Part shown: in pieces, positions 33,406-42,676 of the stretch
Numbering within the stretch: position 1 is the stretch's first letter
Layout of the letters: each line of letters starts with the position of its first letter
Assembly (NCBI RefSeq): GCF_047634355.1
Contig: NZ_JBLIAL010000001.1
From: Porticoccus sp002341315
GTDB taxonomy: Bacteria > Pseudomonadota > Gammaproteobacteria > Pseudomonadales > Porticoccaceae
Length of the DNA stretch: 64,000 bases
Strand: one strand, 5' to 3'
The notes under the pieces: generated by a model
Databases searched by the model: none
What the model was told of the DNA's origin: nothing
What the model saw: only the letters and a program-made list of their open reading frames with translations
Made by a program: the position numbers and the translations under genes

Positions 33406-34443
33406 CTACAGTGAGGCGATGATGCCGCCCCGGAGGCTGGCGACCTGCTGAATGCCAGCCTCAGTCAGAATCGATACGGCCATCGCCGAACGCCGCCCGG
33501 AGCGACACAGGGCCACTACCGGCCTGTCGCTCGGCACATCGGCTACCTGCTGCCGGAGTTTGTCCAGGGGAATCAGCAGATCAGACTGGAGAACCGGAGA
33601 GTTACCCGGGCGAACCTCATCGATATCCCGCACATCCAGCAGTGTGACCTCTGAGCGGTGGGATTGCAGCCAGTCAATATCCACCTCCGGCACACCGGCA
33701 TAGGTCACTTTGATATCACCCCAGTCGGGCTCCTCCGGCAATAAACCATTTTCCGGACAACCACTGCGATGATTGGCGGGAACTGCCTCGTCAATTTTCT
33801 TGGGGTGCGGCAGCTTCATGGCATGCATGTATTCAACAAAATCACGCTCATCGGCACCCCCGCCGACACGGGCGTTAAAGGCTTTTTCTTCACCGATGGT
33901 ACTCTGGGTCCTGCCGTTGTAATCGTGTGCGGGATAGACCATATAGTGATCGGGCAGACTAAAGAGCTTCTCCGTGATCGAGTGGAACAGGTTGTGGGCG
34001 CTGCCCTCCTGAAAATCACTGCGGCCACAGCCGCGTATCAACAGCGTATCGCCAGTAAAAACCATTGCTTGATCTTCCAACACATAGCTCATGCAGCCAT
34101 TGGTGTGCCCGGGGGTTGACAGGGCTTTCAACTGAATACCGTCAACGCCAAAAATCTGCCCGTCCTCCAGAGGGAGATTGACGTGCTCCGCACCGATCAC
34201 TTTTGCCGAGGCGATCTGGCAACTGGTCTTTTGCTGCAACAACCAGGCTGCTGTCACATGGTCGGCGTGGGCGTGGGTATCCACCACCAGCGCCAGTGTC
34301 AGATTCAGCTCCCGCAAAAGTGCCATATCCCGCTGGGCCTGCTCGAATACCGGGTCAATAAGAATCGCCCGCCGGGTAGTTTCATCGGCCAACAGATACG
34401 TATAGGTGGAAGAGGTATTATCAAATAACTGCCTGAATAACAT
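33406..34443 (-). CDS. Persulfide dioxygenase (ETHE1-like) - rhodanese fusion
   Basis: The 345-residue protein runs from the ATG at 34443 (GAGGGAT upstream). Residues about 1-235 are a metallo-beta-lactamase fold with the metal motif THAHADH, then STPGHTNGCMSYV, FTGDTLLIRGCGRSDFQ and YPAHDYNGRT, as in ETHE1/Blh enzymes that oxidise glutathione persulfide to sulfite. Residues about 255-345 are a rhodanese domain with active-site loop ALCRSGRRSAM. This fusion plus SQR forms a heterotrophic H2S detoxification pathway: sulfide to persulfide to sulfite and thiosulfate. Confidence 0.93.
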   Translation of the reverse strand: MLFRQLFDNTSSTYTYLLADETTRRAILIDPVFEQAQRDMALLRELNLTLALVVDTHAHADHVTAAWLLQQKTSCQIASAKVIGAEHVNLPLEDGQIFGVDGIQLKALSTPGHTNGCMSYVLEDQAMVFTGDTLLIRGCGRSDFQEGSAHNLFHSITEKLFSLPDHYMVYPAHDYNGRTQSTIGEEKAFNARVGGGADERDFVEYMHAMKLPHPKKIDEAVPANHRSGCPENGLLPEEPDWGDIKVTYAGVPEVDIDWLQSHRSEVTLLDVRDIDEVRPGNSPVLQSDLLIPLDKLRQQVADVPSDRPVVALCRSGRRSAMAVSILTEAGIQQVASLRGGIIASL

Positions 34444-34635
34444 AAAACATCCCTCTATTGATGGTTGTATCTGGTTGATTATGGTTGAATCTGACGGATC
34501 TTGCACAAGACAAAACAATTGGACGAGCGTTTATCGCCAATCGTAAATATCTGTGTAAAATGTTTGCTCACCCTTCGTGGTGCTGGATGTTTTAACCTTC
34601 CCGACACCCGCCTTAAAAAAGTGTTCGTTGATCCT

Positions 34636-35736
34636 ATGAAAACTACCGCCAGACTGATAACTGTTATTGTTGTGCTAACCCTGATTCTGGGCAGCCTGTT
34701 CGCCTGGAAAATGCAGCAGATCAAGCAGCAGCAAGCCCTGATGAGTCAGGCTCCGCCACCCTCGGTGGTAGAGGCAACCCGCGTGGTGGAAGATTCCTGG
34801 CCGCAGTCGCTCTCGGCAATTGGTAGCGTTCGGGCAGTCAACGGTATACGAATTGCCAATGAGATGGCGGGCGTGGTTGAGCACATCGAATTTGAATCCG
34901 GCCAGCAGGTCAGCGCCGGTGATCTGCTTCTGAAACTCAACACCGATACAGATCAGGCCGCTCTGGAAACCCTGAAAGCCGAGCAGCGGCTGGCACTTCA
35001 GCAATTCGAGCGCTATTCCAATCTGATCCGGGGAAAAACCATTTCCCAGTCGGCCTTTGACGAAGCAAAAGCCACCCTGGAAGCCGCTGAGGCCCGGGTT
35101 CACGAACAACAGGCTATTTTGAACAAGAAGCGTATCCGGGCTCCTTTCGACAGCATTATCGGGCTACGCATGGTCGACCTCGGTCAATTTCTTGAAGTGG
35201 GCACACCCATCGTCCAGCTTAGTATGCTCGATCCCATCTATGTGGATTTTACGATTCCCGAACGGGAGCTTCCGCGCATCAATGTGGGGGACAGGGTTGA
35301 AATCCGTGTTGCAGCCCATCCCGGACAACTGTTCAGTGGCGCAGTACTGGCCCTGGAGACATCCGTCAGCACAGAAAGCAGAACCCTCACCGTACGCGCC
35401 GAATTACCCAACCCGGAACATCGGCTGAGACCGGGGATGTTTGCCAATGTCAGCACTTACCGCGGTCAGCAGGATCGGGTACTTACCCTGCCGCGCACGG
35501 CAATCTCCTACAACACCTATGGCGACTTTGTGTTTGTCATCGAGTCCGGAGACGATCAGCAAAAAGCAGTGCAGCGGCGCAGTGTCACCACTGGTGAAGT
35601 CCGGGACGGCAGAGTATCGGTCACCAGTGGCGTAAAAAAAGATGAACAGGTGGTTGCCACCGGTCTGCTGCGGCTACGCAATGGTCAGACCGTTGAGATT
35701 GTCGACTCGGTAACCTCTGACAAGGCTGCCAACTAA
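34636..35736 (+). CDS. RND efflux periplasmic adaptor (membrane fusion protein)
   Basis: The 366-residue protein starts at the ATG at 34636, which places a TM/signal anchor (ARLITVIVVLTLILGSLFAW) at the very N-terminus; the frame continues upstream without support. It has the lipoyl-like halves (GVVEHIEFESGQQVSAGDLLLKL and KRIRAPFDSIIGLRMVDLGQ) flanking a coiled-coil hairpin, then beta-barrel and membrane-proximal domains. It bridges the RND pump and an outer-membrane channel; no channel gene is adjacent. Its stop overlaps the pump start (TAATG). Confidence 0.94.
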   Translation: MKTTARLITVIVVLTLILGSLFAWKMQQIKQQQALMSQAPPPSVVEATRVVEDSWPQSLSAIGSVRAVNGIRIANEMAGVVEHIEFESGQQVSAGDLLLKLNTDTDQAALETLKAEQRLALQQFERYSNLIRGKTISQSAFDEAKATLEAAEARVHEQQAILNKKRIRAPFDSIIGLRMVDLGQFLEVGTPIVQLSMLDPIYVDFTIPERELPRINVGDRVEIRVAAHPGQLFSGAVLALETSVSTESRTLTVRAELPNPEHRLRPGMFANVSTYRGQQDRVLTLPRTAISYNTYGDFVFVIESGDDQQKAVQRRSVTTGEVRDGRVSVTSGVKKDEQVVATGLLRLRNGQTVEIVDSVTSDKAAN

Positions 35737-38700
35737 TGCGTTTTACGGATATTTTTGTTCGCCGACCAGTGCTGGCCACCGTGGTGAGCCTGCTCATTCT
35801 ACTGATGGGGTTGCGCGCAATTCTGGAACTGGAAGTCCGCCAGTACCCGGAACTGGAGAGCACCACGGTAACGGTCTCCACAGCTTACCCGGGGGCAGAT
35901 TCTGAACTGGTCAAGGGTTTCGTGACCATCCCGCTGCAACAGGCCATTGCTGAGGCTGAGGGGATAGATTATCTATCTTCCACCAGCCAGCAGGGTATCT
36001 CGACCATTGAGGCCAGAATGGTCCTGAACTACGACGCCAATGATGCACTGGCAGAAATTCAGGCCAAGGTCGCCTCGAAGAGGGATGTGTTGCCGGAGGC
36101 CGTGCGAGATCCGGTCATCAGCTCCACCACCGGGGACAGCACCGCACTGATGTATATCGCCTTCTACAGCGACACGATCAAGGTTCCCCAGATTACTGAC
36201 TACCTTACCCGACAGGTGCAGCCGAGACTGCAGGCACTGGCCGGGGTTGGCAAGGCCGAACTGATGGGCAGAACCTTTGCCCAGCGGGTCTGGATTGATC
36301 CGCAGCGACTGGCCGCAATCGACATGACCCCGCGCGACCTGATCGAGATTCTACTGAACAACAATTATCTCGCCGGTATTGGCAGCACCCGGGACGAACT
36401 GGTGCGTATCGACCTGACCAGCAACACCGACGTCAACAATCCGGAGCAGTTCCGCAACCTGGTCATTAAACAGACCGACGACAGTATCATTCGTCTCGGC
36501 GATATCGCCCGCAGTGAACTGGGATCACAGACTTACGACTCCATCAATAACTACAAGGGCAAGCCCTCGACCTACATCGCCATCGAGATCGCACCGGGCG
36601 CCAACCCCCTGGATGTTGCCGCACTGGTGCGGGCTGAATTGCCGGATATTCGCTCACAGCTCCCCGAAGGCATGCTGGTTGAACTGCCCTACGATGCCTC
36701 GGAATTTATCGACAGCTCCATCAAAGAGGTCATCAAAACCCTGGGCGAAGCGGTAATTATCGTCCTGCTGGTGATCTTTCTGACATTAGGCTCCCTGCGG
36801 GCAGCCATTGTTCCATCCATCGCCGTACCGCTATCGCTGATTGGCGGCGCACTGATCATGTTGATGCTGGGCTTCTCCCTCAACCTGCTGACACTGCTGG
36901 CAATGGTGCTGGCCATTGGGTTGGTGGTGGATGACGCCATTATTATTGTGGAAAACGTTCACCGACATATCGAAAACGGCGAAAGCCGCTTCGAGGCAGC
37001 CCTGAACGGCGCCCGGGAGATGGCAACCCCGATTATCGCCATGACCACCACCCTGGTGGCCGTCTACGCACCGATCGGTTTCATGGGCGGGCTGGTTGGC
37101 TCCCTGTTCACCGAGTTTGCCTTCACGCTGGCAGGTGCCGTATTGATATCCGGGGTGGTCGCCCTGACGCTCTCCCCCATGATATCCGGCAAGATACTCA
37201 AGCCCCACGGTAACCCATCCCGCTTCGAGGGCTTTGTCGAGCGCAGTTTCAACCGGCTCGCCAGCGGTTATCAGCGCTCACTGGCTTTTGTGCTGCAGTC
37301 GGTATGGGTGGTGGTTTTTTTCGCGCTGGTACTTCTCGCATCCATCTACTTCATGTTGCAGCTGAGTCAGAATGAGCTGGCGCCGCCAGAGGATCAGGGC
37401 ATTTTGCTGTTTATGGGTGCCGCCCCCCAAACGGCAACACTGGAATATATGGAAGGTTACGGCAACCAGATGCAGGAAATTTTTGAAGAGCTGCCGGGTT
37501 ACGATGAGACTTTTCTGCTGATTGGCCGAGGCAGTGCCAATTCGATGTTTGGCGGCTTCAAGATGAAACCCTGGGACGAACGGGAGATATCCCAGTTCGA
37601 AGTGGAACCCCTGATGCAGCAAGCCATGTCCAAAATCCCCGGTGTGCGCATCTCTGTATTCCCCCGACCGCCGATACCGGGAGCTGGCAATGGCCTGCCG
37701 TTGCAGTTCGTGATCACCTCGGGCAAAAGTTATGAAGAGATCGATACGCTGGCCGATGAACTGCTGGGAAGCGCCATGGCCAGCGGCAACTTCATGTTCC
37801 TGCAGAAATCCATTGAGATCGATCGCCCGATCAACAAGATTGTGATCGACCGCGACCGGGCCGCCGACCTGGGGCTCTCTATGGGCGATGTCGGTCGCTC
37901 GCTATCCAATATGCTCGGTGGCGGCTACATCAACCGCTTTAACATGCAGGGCCGTTCCTATGAGGTGATTCCCCAGGTCGAGCGCAGCGCCCGGGCGTCA
38001 ATAGACGATCTGAAAAACTACTATATCCGGGCCGATTCGGGTGACCTGATTCCACTCAGTAATCTGGTGGATTTCGAGCAGCAGGTCGAACCCTCATCCC
38101 GCACCCAGCACAATCAGCTAAATGCCATCGCGCTTGAGGGTGTCACGCAACCCGGTGTCGCCATGGGTGATGCGATCACATTTCTTGAGCAAAAAGCGGC
38201 CGAGCTGTTTCCGGCTGGCTTCAATTACGACTACAAAGGGCAATCGCGGCAATTCAAGCAACAGGGCGGCGCTCTAATGGTGACTTTTTTCCTCTCCCTG
38301 CTGGTAATCTATCTGGTGCTTGCCGCCCAGTTTGAAAGCTGGCGCGATCCGATCATTATCCTGGTCACGGTACCGCTGTCGGTGGCCGGGGCTATGGCAT
38401 TTATCATGATGGGTGCGGCGACCATGAATATTTACACTCAGGTGGGCCTGATCACACTGATCGGCGTGGTCAGCAAGAACGGTATTCTGATCGTGGAATT
38501 TGCCAACCAGCTGCAGGCCGACCGGCAACTCAGTAAGCTCGATGCCGTAATAGAGGCCTCGGCCATCCGGTTGCGCCCTATCCTGATGACGTCCGTCGCG
38601 CTGGTGGTTGCCATGGTGCCACTGTTAATGGCAGCGGGACCCGGTGCAGAGAGTCGCTTTGCGATTGGTCTTACCATTGCCACAGGGCTCGGTATCGGGA

Positions 38701-38771
38701 CATTGCTGACCCTGTTTGTACTGCCAGCCTTCTACTGTCTGCTGGCGGGCAGCCACCAAAAAGCGCACTAA
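35736..38771 (+). CDS. RND multidrug efflux pump, HAE1 family
   Basis: The 1011-residue protein starts MRFTDIFVRRPVLATVVSLLI, the usual RND N-terminus with TM1. It has a large periplasmic loop, TM2-6 (about 330-490) with the proton-relay motif GLVVDDAIIIVENVHRH holding the paired Asp, a second periplasmic loop, and TM8-12 after about 850 with GVVSKNGILIVEFANQ. The sequence is MexF/MdtBC-like by eye; the drug range cannot be told. It is coupled to the adaptor and ends before a bidirectional terminator. Confidence 0.96.
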   Translation: MRFTDIFVRRPVLATVVSLLILLMGLRAILELEVRQYPELESTTVTVSTAYPGADSELVKGFVTIPLQQAIAEAEGIDYLSSTSQQGISTIEARMVLNYDANDALAEIQAKVASKRDVLPEAVRDPVISSTTGDSTALMYIAFYSDTIKVPQITDYLTRQVQPRLQALAGVGKAELMGRTFAQRVWIDPQRLAAIDMTPRDLIEILLNNNYLAGIGSTRDELVRIDLTSNTDVNNPEQFRNLVIKQTDDSIIRLGDIARSELGSQTYDSINNYKGKPSTYIAIEIAPGANPLDVAALVRAELPDIRSQLPEGMLVELPYDASEFIDSSIKEVIKTLGEAVIIVLLVIFLTLGSLRAAIVPSIAVPLSLIGGALIMLMLGFSLNLLTLLAMVLAIGLVVDDAIIIVENVHRHIENGESRFEAALNGAREMATPIIAMTTTLVAVYAPIGFMGGLVGSLFTEFAFTLAGAVLISGVVALTLSPMISGKILKPHGNPSRFEGFVERSFNRLASGYQRSLAFVLQSVWVVVFFALVLLASIYFMLQLSQNELAPPEDQGILLFMGAAPQTATLEYMEGYGNQMQEIFEELPGYDETFLLIGRGSANSMFGGFKMKPWDEREISQFEVEPLMQQAMSKIPGVRISVFPRPPIPGAGNGLPLQFVITSGKSYEEIDTLADELLGSAMASGNFMFLQKSIEIDRPINKIVIDRDRAADLGLSMGDVGRSLSNMLGGGYINRFNMQGRSYEVIPQVERSARASIDDLKNYYIRADSGDLIPLSNLVDFEQQVEPSSRTQHNQLNAIALEGVTQPGVAMGDAITFLEQKAAELFPAGFNYDYKGQSRQFKQQGGALMVTFFLSLLVIYLVLAAQFESWRDPIIILVTVPLSVAGAMAFIMMGAATMNIYTQVGLITLIGVVSKNGILIVEFANQLQADRQLSKLDAVIEASAIRLRPILMTSVALVVAMVPLLMAAGPGAESRFAIGLTIATGLGIGTLLTLFVLPAFYCLLAGSHQKAH

Positions 38772-38845
38772 CCACGGCCGGATAGTGCGCTCATTCCTCA
38801 TCGCGGAGTGAATCAATCGCACTGGGCTCCCAAGCCGGGACTCTC

Positions 38846-38873
38846 AAAACGCCAGCCGTCATTGGCGTTTTTT
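38846..38873 (+). terminator. Terminator after RND pump
   Basis: An AAAACGCCA/TGGCGTTTT stem with loop GCCGTCAT is followed by a T-run. The A-run on the other side lets it also end transcripts from the leftward operon. Confidence 0.85.
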
Positions 38874-38902
38874 AGTCACCACAGATGCAACCAAATCAGG
38901 GC

Positions 38903-40066
38903 CTAGCGAACTAAATCGCTGATTTCCTTTACCAGCATCGGCTGGCTGCGTACCAGCGCGTTCAGATTGTTCCGCTCTTCGTCCAGCCACCCGGCAATAT
39001 TTTCAGCCGTAAGGTTTTTGCCAAAACCATCATGGCTAGCGTCGTGATTCCACAAGCGATCGATGACCATCTGCCCCATTTCATGATTGTAATGACTCGA
39101 CTCCCAATACCATTGCATTCGATGCTGGTTATCGCCCAGCTCAGGAAATGGCTCACTGGTAAAGGAGGAAATGGTCGAAAAATCCGTCAGCGTTACCCGG
39201 CACCCCTTTTTCTGATGCTGGCTGACCATGTCTGCGAGCTGTATTTTCCAGTTAAAAAACAGACCGAGATGACCCACTTCCCGAATCAACAAAAGCTGCC
39301 GGATGTGCATGGGGGAAATGAACAGTCCGACATCCGTATTGTTCAGACAGGCATCGGCGAGCAGTGCATTCAGTGCAGCCACCCTCTCCACATAAACCTC
39401 TTGATCGAACCTTGAATAACGGCGAGCCAAATGCGCCTCGACCTTGCGTGTCATCCGTCGATGTCCGGATACCTCCAGTTTTTCCAGCATCGTGTCTGGA
39501 TTTGCACCGCCGTTAAGGGTTATGTTGTATGGGCGAAGCATCACTTTGGCGGAGGCCAGAAAAGCGTTTTTTGACCAGAGTGCAGCCGCCAGCTTTTTTA
39601 ACCAGGCTGGGAAATTACCATCAGCATCGAGCCAGTGCCCCGGTGTGGAGCCGCCAACAAGCTCTCTGTCAGGAAGAAATTGCCCCAAATCCAGACCGAT
39701 CAGCAGATGTCGCACGGTATGCTCTTCAAGAACAATCCGTATATAGCGATCCAGCTCGTCAAAACGCGCACCGGGCAAACCGAGATTCAGTATCACACCC
39801 AATCGTTCCGTCAATTGTCGATCATCCACAGCGAAGCCACGTTTGACTCTTGAGTTTCCGGCTATGAGGGTATCCGGTCGATAGGTGTCGATCGACAAAT
39901 CGTATACCGTTCGATCATCTCCCCACACACGCTCTTTCAACAGAAAGCCGGGGTGCATACCGTGATTACGAAAATAACCCAATGGATCAAGCGAAAAGTT
40001 GACTGCAGCACCGAGCAGAAAAATCGCCACCAGGGAACCGGCAAAATAACGGAGGTAAGTATTCAT
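38903..40066 (-). CDS. Membrane-anchored SGNH-like protein, MBOAT partner
   Basis: The 387-residue protein runs from the ATG at 40066, which has a GGAGG-like leader; the open frame extends much further but inside the upstream gene. An N-terminal TM anchor (YLRYFAGSLVAIFLLGAAVNF) is followed by a periplasmic domain with DTLIAGNSRVKRGF, a GDSL/SGNH-type nucleophile region, and later HYNHEMGQMVIDRL, which could supply the His. It sits 2 bp after an MBOAT O-acyltransferase, the arrangement seen in AlgI-AlgJ/X pairs. The inferred role is transfer of acyl groups to a surface polysaccharide or lipid. Confidence 0.75.
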   Translation of the reverse strand: MNTYLRYFAGSLVAIFLLGAAVNFSLDPLGYFRNHGMHPGFLLKERVWGDDRTVYDLSIDTYRPDTLIAGNSRVKRGFAVDDRQLTERLGVILNLGLPGARFDELDRYIRIVLEEHTVRHLLIGLDLGQFLPDRELVGGSTPGHWLDADGNFPAWLKKLAAALWSKNAFLASAKVMLRPYNITLNGGANPDTMLEKLEVSGHRRMTRKVEAHLARRYSRFDQEVYVERVAALNALLADACLNNTDVGLFISPMHIRQLLLIREVGHLGLFFNWKIQLADMVSQHQKKGCRVTLTDFSTISSFTSEPFPELGDNQHRMQWYWESSHYNHEMGQMVIDRLWNHDASHDGFGKNLTAENIAGWLDEERNNLNALVRSQPMLVKEISDLVR

Positions 40067-40068
40067 GT

Positions 40069-41586
40069 TCAGAATTGATAGTAGATAAAACGGCTGGTTC
40101 CGCTCATGAAAATGAGCGCGGAACACAACATGGCTGCCATGATAATCGCCCATCGAGGGGTCAGGCCAAACGCCTGATGTCGAAGCCAGGGCAACAGATC
40201 CGGTGCGGTTTTTTCGGAGCTCGAGGTGCGCTGGTCCAGTGCTGTCCAGTGCCGGGCAAACAGACGTCGGGTGCTGGGCACCCCCCACACAATCAGCAGC
40301 ATCAGGACAAGGTTGATTAAAACCCAGCGGTCAACCGTGCGATCGATATGCTGATAAAGCGCGACAATATCTCCGCTGAAGGTGGTTTTCACAGCGACCA
40401 CCATCTGCTCATACATACCGAATGCCACCTGCAGATCGCTCGAACGAAACAGCACACCGAGCAGTACCGTCACCAGAAATGTCAGCAACATCGAAAACCA
40501 TGGGAACCCCTTTTTCCGGAAAGATAACCCCAATTTTCCGGCAATAACGCCGCGGTAGTGAACCCCCAACATCAGCAGGCTTTGCAATGCACCCCAGACG
40601 ATAAATGTCGCACCGAGACCATGCCAGAAACCCGACACAAGTGTCGTGACCGCCAATGCCCCCACATGCCCGACCTTAAATGTCTTTGCCCGGGCCAGCG
40701 GGAAGAACACATACTGGCGCATAAAAGCCCCGAACGAAATATGCCAGCGCCGCCAATAATCAAAGCGGTTTACTGCCCGGTACGGGGCATCAAAATTGAT
40801 GGGCAGGTTGATATTGAGCATCCTGGCAAGGCCAATCGCCATATCCGAATAGGCAGAAAAATCAAAGTAAATCTGGAGTGTAAAACCCAGGGCGGCAGCC
40901 CAGGCATCGATCGGCGCAATGCTTTCACCCTGGGCAACACCCCCGTATACGCCATCGACGAATGGCGCAATACTGTCGGCCAGCACCACTTTTTTGAAAA
41001 GACCAACAATGAAAATACACATTCCCAGAGAAAAGTTATCCGGGTTCCAGCGAAACAACCCGGCCTTCCTGAACTGGGGCTGGAGTTCACGGTAATGGAC
41101 AATCGGGCCCATGATTAACTGCGGAAAGAACGTGATAAAAAGCACGTATTCCAGTGCACTGCCTTCCGTAAGCTTGCCCTTATAGCTGTCCACCAGAAAG
41201 GCAATTTGCTGAAAAGTAATAAAAGATATCCCAAGGGGGATCAGAATATGGTGGGTCGTGCTGAAGGCTGCACCGTTGCCACCAAAAATAGCGATGACCA
41301 GCTTGAAATAAAACAGTAGCACCACATTGGCCAGCACTGCAATCCATAGGCACAACCGCCGGTAACGGGACAATTTACCGATGAGCTGTGCAGCAAAATA
41401 ATTGAAAAACAGGGACGCCAGCAACAGCCAGAGATAGGATAGCTCCCAGCTGGCATAAAAAATCAGCGAAGCGACAACCAGCCAGAGCAGCCCTCCGGTA
41501 CGGCCTGCAAGATGGCCTACACCGTAAAAACCGGCCAACACCAGTGGCAAGAAAACCAGCAGGAAGAGATAGGAGTTGAACAACAT
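40069..41586 (-). CDS. MBOAT family O-acyltransferase (AlgI/DltB-like)
   Basis: The 505-residue protein is polytopic. Its start (MLFNSYLFLLVFLPLVLAGFYGVG) is typical of AlgI relatives, followed by YIDFSAYSDMAIGLARML-type sequence (here QIYFDFSAYSDMAIGLARM) and the catalytic-histidine stretch VTTLVSGFWHGLGATFIVWG. MBOAT proteins of this class move acyl groups across or at the inner membrane for O-acylation of glycans. It pairs with the SGNH-like gene downstream. No alginate genes are visible, so the acceptor is unknown. Confidence 0.93.
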   Translation of the reverse strand: MLFNSYLFLLVFLPLVLAGFYGVGHLAGRTGGLLWLVVASLIFYASWELSYLWLLLASLFFNYFAAQLIGKLSRYRRLCLWIAVLANVVLLFYFKLVIAIFGGNGAAFSTTHHILIPLGISFITFQQIAFLVDSYKGKLTEGSALEYVLFITFFPQLIMGPIVHYRELQPQFRKAGLFRWNPDNFSLGMCIFIVGLFKKVVLADSIAPFVDGVYGGVAQGESIAPIDAWAAALGFTLQIYFDFSAYSDMAIGLARMLNINLPINFDAPYRAVNRFDYWRRWHISFGAFMRQYVFFPLARAKTFKVGHVGALAVTTLVSGFWHGLGATFIVWGALQSLLMLGVHYRGVIAGKLGLSFRKKGFPWFSMLLTFLVTVLLGVLFRSSDLQVAFGMYEQMVVAVKTTFSGDIVALYQHIDRTVDRWVLINLVLMLLIVWGVPSTRRLFARHWTALDQRTSSSEKTAPDLLPWLRHQAFGLTPRWAIIMAAMLCSALIFMSGTSRFIYYQF

Positions 41587-41598
41587 TCTGGCCGGACT

Positions 41599-42432
41599 CT
41601 AACCAGGGGGTCGGCGATAGAACAGAAAGCAGGTATGGTAGGTGGCCTGGATTTCGCGACTACCGGGTTTTTTATAGAGTGCCTCGTAGTAATGGGGCAT
41701 ATCTCTGAGCACAGTCCTCGGAATCGGTCGCTGGCCCGCCTGGGAGTTCACAGCCCCGGCATCTTTAATGGACTGTAAAAACGTCCTGACATCGGCAAAG
41801 TGGGCAAGGATATCCCGCTCGACCAACTCGGCCTCCGGCAGTAACTGGCGGAGATAATCGACAGACTTCATCGGCACTACGTGATTTTGAACAGCGAGCT
41901 GGTTGTTCTGATAGGCACAGCTAAAGGCGTCTGCCAACTCACAGAAGGTGCGCTCCGCGAAGGTGCCCAGCGCCAGGAATCCGCCTGGAGCAAGCACCGA
42001 ACACATTCTCTCGATAGCCTTATCGAGGTGAACAAACCATTGCACCGTTGCATTCGAGACGATCAGATCAAACCGTCTGTTCAGTGATTGCAGATACTCT
42101 TCAGCGTCGACAACCAGGTAGTCAGGCCCCGGCACCTGTTTCGTGGCATAGTCGATCATCTCCTGTGAAATATCGATGGCCGTTATATTCGCTGAGGGAA
42201 ACAGGGCTTTGAGCGCCCTGGTCAACCGGCCGGTGCCGCAACCCACTTCAAGAATTTCCTGAACATTCACATTGGGCTGCTCACTGCGAATTCTGTCCAG
42301 CAGGCATTGCCCCATGACTTGCTGAACGGGTGTCGCGGCCTCATAACTCTCCGCACGGGAACCAAAACGATTGGCCAGTGCCCTCTTATCGAGTTCGAGA
42401 TGTGTGTTTTTGATCGCAGACAAGGGTGACAA
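41599..42432 (-). CDS. bioC: BioC-like malonyl-ACP O-methyltransferase
   Basis: The 277-residue SAM-dependent methyltransferase has motif I ILEVGCGTGRLTRALK near residue 60, TAIDISQEMIDYA, and FDLIVSNATVQWF, where the NA.(V/L)QW block is characteristic of BioC. The N-terminus (KRALANRFGSRAESYEAAT) also fits. BioC starts biotin synthesis by methylating malonyl-ACP. It stands away from other bio genes, next to the MBOAT gene, so assignment to biotin is by motif only. Confidence 0.78.
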   Translation of the reverse strand: MSPLSAIKNTHLELDKRALANRFGSRAESYEAATPVQQVMGQCLLDRIRSEQPNVNVQEILEVGCGTGRLTRALKALFPSANITAIDISQEMIDYATKQVPGPDYLVVDAEEYLQSLNRRFDLIVSNATVQWFVHLDKAIERMCSVLAPGGFLALGTFAERTFCELADAFSCAYQNNQLAVQNHVVPMKSVDYLRQLLPEAELVERDILAHFADVRTFLQSIKDAGAVNSQAGQRPIPRTVLRDMPHYYEALYKKPGSREIQATYHTCFLFYRRPPG

Positions 42433-42676
42433 AAAATCCTGTTTTCTCGATGGTCGCAGTCAGCTCCGGGAACTCAAGCCGAGACTCAATGGTGATCCAC
42501 TACTATGAGAGGCTCTCTCACCTGCGCCAAATCACTGCAGGTCAGAAAATCCAGACTATCCTAGACGATCATGATGATACAACAACCACTGGGCGAGAGA
42601 CACGGAATCGTCTAAGGTTGCAATCATTGGTACACAAGAAGGCCTCATGAGCCTGTCGAAAAAGGGTGGAAAGACT

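Noticed and set aside
42433..42676. Regulatory operator (PsrA/FadR type) before fadE
   Set aside because: No convincing palindrome of the known operators could be seen.
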